Shown one piece after another: positions 57,227 to 64,000 of a stretch of DNA of 64,000 nt; within the stretch, counting starts at the first letter, position 1; each line of letters starts with the position of its first letter. The stretch is from Mycobacterium sp. 050128 (GTDB lineage Bacteria > Actinomycetota > Actinomycetes > Mycobacteriales > Mycobacteriaceae). The notes below the pieces were generated by a model. It searched no databases. It was not told where the DNA came from and saw only the letters and a program-made list of their open reading frames with translations. The stretch is from positions 3,162,001 through 3,226,000 of the forward strand of contig NZ_JAZGLW010000001.1 of assembly GCF_036409155.1 (NCBI RefSeq). The letters are read 5' to 3'. The translations under genes were made by a program, and so were the position numbers.

Positions 57227-57270
57227 CCGACGCCCGAACTGCGCACGAAATTGCGCAGGCCGGGCGTCGG
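57227..57270 (+). terminator. Strong hairpin followed by T-rich sequence after rpmE
   Basis: CCGACGCCCG (57227-57236) pairs perfectly with CGGGCGTCGG (57261-57270), and inside it CTGCGC (57239-57244) pairs with GCGCAG (57253-57258). TTTGCGTT follows. This two-tier hairpin directly after the rpmE stop fits an intrinsic terminator and would separate rpmE from prfA, although prfA runs the same way. Confidence 0.65.
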
Positions 57271-57308
57271 TTTGCGTTCGCGGCAAACGGCGGGGGAGGA
57301 GGTGTGTG

Positions 57309-58378
<1,070 letters not shown>

Positions 58379-58382
<4 letters not shown>

Positions 58383-59224
58383 CCGTCCTACGGCGCGCAA
58401 TCGACTCTGCTGCGGCGGTGCTCGCCGAGGCCGGAATCGATTCTGCGCGTTGGGATGCCGAGGAGTTGGCTGCTCATGTGGCGGGTGCCGAGCGCGGTCG
58501 GCTGACCTTGATCGAATCTATCGACGACGAGTTCCTGGTGCGATATCACGACGTCGTCGCCGCCCGCTCGCGGCGCGTGCCGTTGCAGCATCTCACCGGG
58601 ACCGCGGCATTCGGGCCGGTCGTGCTGCACGTCGGCCCCGGCGTCTTCATCCCGCGCCCGGAGACCGAGGCCATCTTGGAGTGGGCCACCGCACAGTGCC
58701 TCGCCGCGGCGCCGGTGATCGTCGATTTGTGTACGGGATCCGGCGCGTTGGCGGTGACACTGTCCGGACATCGGCCGGCGGCGCGGGTGATCGCCATCGA
58801 TGACTCCGAGACGGCACTGGACTACGCGCGCCGCAATGTCGAGGGCACCGCGGTGCAGCTGGTTCGTGCCGACGTCACCACGCAAGGCCTGCTGCCCGAG
58901 CTGGACGGACGAGTCGACCTAGTGGTCGCCAATCCGCCCTACGTGCCCGATGGTGTCGAGCTGGATCCCGAAGTCGCCCAGCATGATCCGGCGCACGCGG
59001 TGTTCGGCGGCCCGGACGGCATGACGGTGATCGGCGCGGTGGTGGACCTCGCTGGACGCTGGCTGCGCCCCGGCGGCCTGTTCGCCGTCGAGCACGATGA
59101 CACCACGTCGTCGCAGACTGTCGAATTGATCCAGCGCACAGGGCTTTTCGAAGACGTCCGCGCTCGCCAAGATCTCACCGGCCGGCCAAGGTTTGTGACT
59201 GCCTGTAGGAGCGCTCGTGGCTGA
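58379..59224 (+). CDS. prmC: Release factor glutamine methyltransferase PrmC (HemK)
   Basis: A 281-residue SAM-dependent methylase overlapping prfA. Motifs: [17 protein letters not shown] [13 protein letters not shown], the SAM site [16 protein letters not shown] and the N-methyltransferase motif [11 protein letters not shown]. It methylates the GGQ glutamine of release factors. The old name hemK came from a mistaken haem link. It overlaps the next gene by eight bases. Orthologue: Rv1300. Confidence 0.95.
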
Positions 59225-59870
59225 GTTGTTCAATTGTGCTGAACCCGAACAGCGTTCGGTCGGTATCAGCTCGGCGGTCGGGGCGCTCAAGGGTGGCCGG
59301 CTGGTCGTGATGCCGACGGACACCGTGTACGGCATCGGCGCCGACGCATTCGACAGCAGCGCCGTGGCCGCGCTGTTGGCGGCGAAGGGCCGCGGGCGCG
59401 ACATGCCGGTCGGCGTGCTGGTGGGCTCCTGGCACACCATCGAGGGCCTGGTCTACACCATGCCGGACGGCGCCCGCGAACTCATCCGCGCGTTCTGGCC
59501 CGGTGCGCTGAGTCTGGTTGTGGCGCAAGCGCCGTCGCTGCAGTGGGATCTCGGGGATGCCCGCGGCACGGTCATGCTGCGGATGCCGTTGCACCCGGTC
59601 GCGATCGAGCTGCTGCGCGAGGTCGGTCCGATGGCGGTATCCAGCGCCAATGTCTCCGGTCGTCCGCCTGCGGTGAACGCCGCCGAGGCGCGCGACCAAC
59701 TCGGCGATCTCGTCGATGTCTATCTCGACGCGGGACCCTCGCAGCAGCAGGCGGCGTCGACGATCGTTGACCTCACCGGCGAGACTCCGCGCCTGCTGCG
59801 CGCCGGACCGGTAAGCGTCGAGCGCATCGCGGAAGTGCTTGGAATGGACCCGGGACGGTTAATCGCCTAG
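59217..59870 (+). CDS. tsaC: L-threonylcarbamoyladenylate synthase (TsaC/YrdC type)
   Basis: A 217-residue YrdC-domain protein from GTG 59217, overlapping prmC. The ATP/threonine site residues follow the family pattern VVMPTDTVYGIGADA, LLAAKGRGRDMPVGVLV, FWPGALSLVV and the signature VSSANVSGRPPAVNA. It has no Sua5 C-terminal domain. It makes the threonylcarbamoyl-AMP for t6A37 on tRNAs. Orthologue: Rv1301. Confidence 0.93.
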   Translation: MAELFNCAEPEQRSVGISSAVGALKGGRLVVMPTDTVYGIGADAFDSSAVAALLAAKGRGRDMPVGVLVGSWHTIEGLVYTMPDGARELIRAFWPGALSLVVAQAPSLQWDLGDARGTVMLRMPLHPVAIELLREVGPMAVSSANVSGRPPAVNAAEARDQLGDLVDVYLDAGPSQQQAASTIVDLTGETPRLLRAGPVSVERIAEVLGMDPGRLIA

Positions 59871-59889
59871 CGGCGCAACGGTGATGGAG

Positions 59890-59906
59890 TGAGACCTCAG
59901 GTCTCA
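59890..59906. promoter_or_regulatory. Perfect 17-base inverted repeat in front of wecA
   Basis: TGAGACCTCAGGTCTCA has 8-base arms around a single C and ends against the GGAAGG ribosome binding site of wecA. It sits in the 41-base gap after tsaC. As DNA it looks like a dimeric regulator site; with a one-base loop an RNA hairpin is unlikely. Confidence 0.5.
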
Positions 59907-59911
59907 GGAAG

Positions 59912-61144
59912 GTGGCGTACGGTCTCGTGGTGTCCAGCGACCCAGCCAGCAATCTCGTCAGCATTGCCGCTGGTCTGCACGCGCTGTCCGACCGCGGCGC
60001 CGGGGTCCCGCTGCGCGAGCTGGCGTTGGTCGGACTGACGGCCGCGATCATCACCTACTTCGTGACCGGACCGGTGCGGGTGCTGGCCACTCGTTTGGGA
60101 GCGGTCGCCTATCCGCGCGAACGCGATGTGCACGTCACGCCGACCCCACGCATGGGCGGGCTGGCGATGTTCGTCGGTGTTCTCTGCGCGGTGTTCTTGG
60201 CATCCCAGCTCCCGGCGCTCACCCGCGGTTTCGTCTATTCCACCGGTATGCCGGCGGTTCTGGTGGCCGGCGCGGTGATCATGGGCATCGGACTCATCGA
60301 CGACCGCTGGGGTCTGGACGCCCTGACGAAATTCGCCGGCCAGATCACCGCCGCCAGCGTGCTGGTCACGATGGGTGTGGCATGGAGCGTGCTGTACATC
60401 CCGTTCGGCGGCGTCGGCACCATCGTGCTGGACCAGGCGTCGTCGATCCTGCTGACGCTGGCGCTGACGGTGTCGATTGTCAACGCGATGAACTTCGTCG
60501 ACGGGCTCGACGGGCTGGCGGCCGGGTTGGGGCTGATCACCGCGCTGGCCATCTGCGTGTTCTCGGTCGGTCTGCTGCGCGACCACGGCGGCGACGTACT
60601 GTTCTATCCGCCCGCCGTCATCTCCGTCGTGCTGGCGGGGGCCTGCCTTGGCTTTCTGCCACACAACTTCCACAAAGCCAAGATCTTCATGGGCGACTCC
60701 GGGTCGATGCTGATCGGCTTGATGCTTGCTGCCGCGTCCACCACCGCGGCCGGACCGATCTCGCAAAATGCCTACGGCGCCCGTGACGTCTTTGCTCTGC
60801 TGTCACCGTTCCTGCTGGTGGTCGCGGTGATGTTCGTGCCGATGCTCGACCTGTTGCTGGCCATCGTGCGGCGCACCCGCGCGGGCCGCAGCGCGTTCAG
60901 CCCCGACAAGATGCATCTACACCATCGGTTGCTGCAGATCGGCCATTCGCATCGCCGGGTGGTACTGCTCATCTATTTGTGGGTCGGCATCGTCGCGTTC
61001 GGCGCCGCCAGCACGATCTTTTTCAACCCGCGCGATACCGGCGCGGTGATGTTGGGCGCCATCGTGGTTGCCGGCGTTGCGACGGTGATCCCGCTGTTGC
61101 GCCGCCGCGACGATTACCAAGACGAGGACTACGACGGGCGGTAG
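59912..61144 (+). CDS. wecA: Decaprenyl-phosphate N-acetylglucosaminephosphotransferase WecA (Rfe)
   Basis: A 410-residue membrane enzyme with about 11 membrane helices, from GTG 59912. Conserved catalytic segments: ERDVHVTPTPRMGG, LTVSIVNAMNFVDGLDGLAAG, MGDSGSMLIG and the loop DKMHLHHRLLQIGHSHRR with the HIHH-type motif. It transfers GlcNAc-1-phosphate to decaprenyl phosphate, the first step of the linker between peptidoglycan and arabinogalactan. Orthologue: Rv1302. The next gene is 224 bases away; that gap should hold the ATP synthase promoter. Confidence 0.95.
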   Translation: MAYGLVVSSDPASNLVSIAAGLHALSDRGAGVPLRELALVGLTAAIITYFVTGPVRVLATRLGAVAYPRERDVHVTPTPRMGGLAMFVGVLCAVFLASQLPALTRGFVYSTGMPAVLVAGAVIMGIGLIDDRWGLDALTKFAGQITAASVLVTMGVAWSVLYIPFGGVGTIVLDQASSILLTLALTVSIVNAMNFVDGLDGLAAGLGLITALAICVFSVGLLRDHGGDVLFYPPAVISVVLAGACLGFLPHNFHKAKIFMGDSGSMLIGLMLAAASTTAAGPISQNAYGARDVFALLSPFLLVVAVMFVPMLDLLLAIVRRTRAGRSAFSPDKMHLHHRLLQIGHSHRRVVLLIYLWVGIVAFGAASTIFFNPRDTGAVMLGAIVVAGVATVIPLLRRRDDYQDEDYDGR

Positions 61145-61368
61145 TAGTACCGCTGACCTTGTGGTACGGTGCTGGTAGAACCCCAAAAAGAATCTTGAGG
61201 GTTGCCGGCCAATCGGCCCGCCGGATCGTTTTCCGACCGCGCCGATCGACGACCGACTAAGGGAGATACCCCTTGAGTGAATCCCCTGTGACGTGCGATA
61301 CGCTCGGCGGGCTACCGATCAGTCGGTCGGAAGTTTTCCGCTCCGCCAATCCGGATTGAGGTGCTGCA

Positions 61369-61833
61369 GTGACGACACCAGCGCAGGACGCGCCGTTGGT
61401 GTTTCCGTCCGTTGCATTCAATCCGTCTCGGCTCCTGGTGGTTTGCGCTGGGATCACCGCGGTGGCGGTAGCTGGCGCCGCTTTCTCCGGTCATCTGATG
61501 GTCGGAGTGTTCTTCGGCGTCGGACTGCTCCTGGGTTTGCTCAACGCGCTGCTGGTGCGTCGCTCGGTTGCGTCGATAACGGCGAAAGAACATCCGATGA
61601 AAAGCTCGATGGCGCTGAATTCGGCGACTCGGCTGGCGATCATCACCGTCATCGGCCTGATCATTGCTTACATCTTCCGGCCCGCCGGCTTGGGCGTGGT
61701 GTTCGGCTTGGCCCTGTTCCAGGTGGTGTTGGTGCTGTCGACCGCCCTGCCGGTATGGAAGAAGCTGCGCGCCGGCGACTGGGCGGAGCCGGCGTCCGAA
61801 GGTACCGAAAGAGGTAACACCAGCGATGAGTGA
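61369..61833 (+). CDS. ATP synthase protein I-like membrane protein (Rv1303-like)
   Basis: A 154-residue protein from GTG 61369 with four membrane helices ([75 protein letters not shown]). It leads the ATP synthase operon in mycobacteria and is considered the UncI/AtpI equivalent that helps c-ring assembly; direct evidence is limited. It overlaps atpB by eight bases. A -35/-10-like pair upstream (TTGAGT 61273-61278, GATACG 61297-61302, 18 bases apart) may be its promoter. Confidence 0.85.
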   Translation: MTTPAQDAPLVFPSVAFNPSRLLVVCAGITAVAVAGAAFSGHLMVGVFFGVGLLLGLLNALLVRRSVASITAKEHPMKSSMALNSATRLAIITVIGLIIAYIFRPAGLGVVFGLALFQVVLVLSTALPVWKKLRAGDWAEPASEGTERGNTSDE

Positions 61834-62584
61834 GACGAGGTTCCTGGCCGAAGGCGCAATCGAGGTCGGCGAGCACACCCACGCCACCTGGCTCGGGCTG
61901 ACCGTCAACACCGACACGATCCTGTCGACCGGGATCGCTGCCGTGATCGTCCTGGCACTCGCCTTCTACCTGCGCGCGAAGATCACCTCGACCGGGGTAC
62001 CCAGCGGAGTTCAGTTGTTCTGGGAGGCGATCACCGTCCAGATGCGCGACCAGATCGAGGCCGCCGTCGGGATGCGGATCGCACCCTTCGTCCTGCCGCT
62101 GGCGGTCACCATCTTCGTGTTCATCCTGATCTCCAACTGGCTGTCGGTGCTGCCGCTGCAGTACACCGACAAATCCGGGCGCACCACCGAGTTACTCAGT
62201 TCGGCGGCCGCGGACATCAATTACGTTCTCGCGCTGGCTCTTTTCGTATTCGTCTGCTACCACGTGGCCGGAATCTGGCGCCGCGGCATCGTGGGGCACC
62301 CGCTTGCGGTGCTCAAGGGTCACGTGGCGTTCCTGGCGCCGATCAACCTCGTCGAGGAACTCGCCAAGCCGATCTCGTTGTCGCTGCGACTTTTCGGCAA
62401 CATCTTCGCCGGCGGCATTCTGGTCGCGCTGATCGCGCTCTTCCCGCCCTACATCATGTGGGCGCCCAACGCGATCTGGAAAGCGTTCGACCTGTTCGTC
62501 GGCGCGATCCAGGCGTTCATCTTCTCGATCCTGACCATCCTGTACTTCAGCCAAGCCATGGAGATCGAGGATCACCATGACTGA
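61826..62584 (+). CDS. atpB: F0F1 ATP synthase subunit a
   Basis: A 252-residue membrane protein from ATG 61826. The conserved helix with the essential Arg is [22 protein letters not shown] precedes it and [17 protein letters not shown] closes the protein. It forms the proton half-channels beside the c-ring. N-terminal AQIEVGEH-type region here reads [15 protein letters not shown]. It overlaps the preceding gene by eight bases. Orthologue: Rv1304. Confidence 0.97.
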   Translation: MSETRFLAEGAIEVGEHTHATWLGLTVNTDTILSTGIAAVIVLALAFYLRAKITSTGVPSGVQLFWEAITVQMRDQIEAAVGMRIAPFVLPLAVTIFVFILISNWLSVLPLQYTDKSGRTTELLSSAAADINYVLALALFVFVCYHVAGIWRRGIVGHPLAVLKGHVAFLAPINLVEELAKPISLSLRLFGNIFAGGILVALIALFPPYIMWAPNAIWKAFDLFVGAIQAFIFSILTILYFSQAMEIEDHHD

Positions 62585-62596
62585 AGACCATCTTGA

Positions 62597-62914
<318 letters not shown>

Positions 62915-62923
62915 TTCGCAGTG

Positions 62924-63433
62924 ATGGGTGACGCGAGCCGCAGCGTTCTGGCGTCCAGCCAGTCAGTAGCCGAGGGAGGCAACAACTTCCTCGTCCCCAA
63001 CGGCACGTTCTTTTTCGTGCTGGCGATCTTCTTGATCGTGCTGGCCGTCATCGGCACGTTCGTCGTGCCGCCGGTCATGAAGGTGTTGCGCGAACGCGAC
63101 GCGATGGTCGCCAAGACCGCCACCGACACCAAGAAGGCGAACGAGCAGTTCGAGGCCGCGCAGGCCGACTACGAGAAGGCGATGAAAGAAGCCCGGGTGC
63201 AGGCGTCATCCTTCCGCGACAAAGCCCGCGCGGACGGCCGCAAGGTCGTTGACGACGCGCGCGCAGACGCCGAGCGGCAGGTGTTGGCGACGTTGCAGCA
63301 GGCCGGCGAGCAATTGAAGCGGGAAAGGGACGCCGTGGAACTGGATTTGCGTGCCAACGTGGCTACCATGTCGGCGACGTTGGCCAGTCGGATTCTCGGC
63401 GTCGACGTCACAACTTCCGCCGCGACAGGGTAA
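62924..63433 (+). CDS. atpF: F0F1 ATP synthase subunit b
   Basis: A 169-residue protein from ATG 62924. One N-terminal membrane helix ([20 protein letters not shown]) is followed by a long charged helix ([21 protein letters not shown] to [15 protein letters not shown]) that forms the peripheral stalk. It has a partner b-like helix in the next gene. Start GTG 62921 is possible. Orthologue: Rv1306. Confidence 0.95.
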   Translation: MGDASRSVLASSQSVAEGGNNFLVPNGTFFFVLAIFLIVLAVIGTFVVPPVMKVLRERDAMVAKTATDTKKANEQFEAAQADYEKAMKEARVQASSFRDKARADGRKVVDDARADAERQVLATLQQAGEQLKRERDAVELDLRANVATMSATLASRILGVDVTTSAATG

Positions 63434-63440
63434 CTAATCA

Positions 63441-64000
63441 ATGTCGACGTTTATTGGACAGCTGATCGGTTTCGCCGCCATCGTTTTCCTGGTGGTGCGT
63501 TATGTCGTGCCGCCGGTACGCAATTTGATGGCCGCTCGTCAGAACACGGTGCGCCAGCAATTGGAAGATTCGGCGGCGGCCGCCGAGCGGCTGACCGAGT
63601 CGACGACAGCCCATAGCAAGGCCGTGGAAGCCGCCAAGTCGGACGCCGAGCAGGTCGTCGAAGAGGCCAAGGTAGACGCGGGACGGATTGCCGAACAGCT
63701 ACAGGCCCAGGCCGAGATCGATGCGGAGCGGATCAAGGCACAGGGTGTGCGTCAGGCTGAGCTGTTGCGGGCCCAGCTGAGCCGTCAGCTAAGGCTGGAG
63801 CTCGGGCACGAATCTGTCCGCCAGGCAGAGGAATTGGTGCGCAACTACGTGGCCGACGCCCAGCAGCAAGCGTCCACGGTCGATCGCATTCTGGACGAGC
63901 TCGATGCCATGGCCCCCGCGGCGACTGATGTCAAGTACCCCTTGATGGCGAAGATGCGCTCGGCGAGTCGGCGTGCGCTGAAGAGCGTCACGGATCGATT
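63441..64000 (+). CDS. atpH: F0F1 ATP synthase fused b-delta subunit, 5' part (cut by the window end)
   Basis: From ATG 63441 the frame is open to the window end (186 codons). It begins with a membrane helix ([20 protein letters not shown]) and a long charged helix like subunit b ([40 protein letters not shown]), after which the delta domain should start. In mycobacteria subunit b and delta are fused here (Rv1307, about 446 residues); only the b-like half and the junction are visible. Confidence 0.92.
   Translation, partial: MSTFIGQLIGFAAIVFLVVRYVVPPVRNLMAARQNTVRQQLEDSAAAAERLTESTTAHSKAVEAAKSDAEQVVEEAKVDAGRIAEQLQAQAEIDAERIKAQGVRQAELLRAQLSRQLRLELGHESVRQAEELVRNYVADAQQQASTVDRILDELDAMAPAATDVKYPLMAKMRSASRRALKSVTDR

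Overview
The window is a stretch of a high-GC actinobacterial chromosome, almost certainly a slow-growing nontuberculous Mycobacterium. Gene order follows the M. tuberculosis Rv1274-Rv1307 segment as I remember it: lprB-lprC, sixA, sbcD/sbcC-like, oppA-D, cysD-cysNC, an RRF2 regulator, argS-lysA-thrA-thrC-thrB, rho-rpmE-prfA-prmC-tsaC-wecA, and the ATP synthase operon. The species cannot be fixed from sequence alone. The known backbone is interrupted by several blocks of accessory genes.

Layout. 1-7.4 kb: the end of lprB, lprC, sixA with a 13E12-type DUF222/HNH gene joined to it by a 4-base overlap, the SbcD/SbcC-like pair and two small unknown genes. 7.4-14.1 kb: an alpha/beta hydrolase and the leftward oligopeptide permease operon oppB-C-D-A. 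14.3-21.7 kb: an ArsR regulator and a six-gene, tightly overlapping operon for a membrane complex of the hydrogenase-3/complex I family (Rv0081-Rv0087 type). Its large subunit lacks the nickel-binding cysteines. 21.7-25.7 kb: a thioesterase, sulfate activation (cysD, cysNC) and an RRF2 regulator.

25.7-41.2 kb is accessory metabolism: two VOC proteins, an LLM oxidoreductase, a potassium-channel/RCK protein, an NTF2-like protein, a NUDIX hydrolase, a PNPOx-fold protein, duplicated small secreted proteins, a TetR regulator with an epimerase and two short-chain dehydrogenases, an AhpD-like protein, an alpha/beta hydrolase, and an unusual condensation-domain/GNAT fusion protein.

41.3-47.9 kb is the most unusual part. 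It is a region of visibly lower GC that lies against the 3' end of an intact tRNA-Arg(CCG) gene. Partial copies of that tRNA 3' end, in the same orientation, lie at its far edge (41.3 kb) and in its middle (45.0 kb). It therefore looks like two modules stacked at one tRNA attachment site. The outer module holds a frameshifted AlbA/Schlafen-type gene, a HEPN-like gene and a PIN-like nuclease gene. The inner module is a compact three-gene operon: a protein of unknown function, a small probable beta-barrel protein and a metallo-beta-lactamase-fold hydrolase. No integrase is visible. I consider this a candidate defence island, and the three-gene operon the best candidate for an undescribed system.

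48-64 kb returns to housekeeping: argS-lysA-thrA-thrC-thrB as a run of overlapping genes, rho, ribosomal protein L31, release factor 1 with its methylase PrmC, the tRNA threonylcarbamoyl gene, wecA for cell-wall linker synthesis, and atpI-B-E-F-FH. The last gene is cut by the window end.
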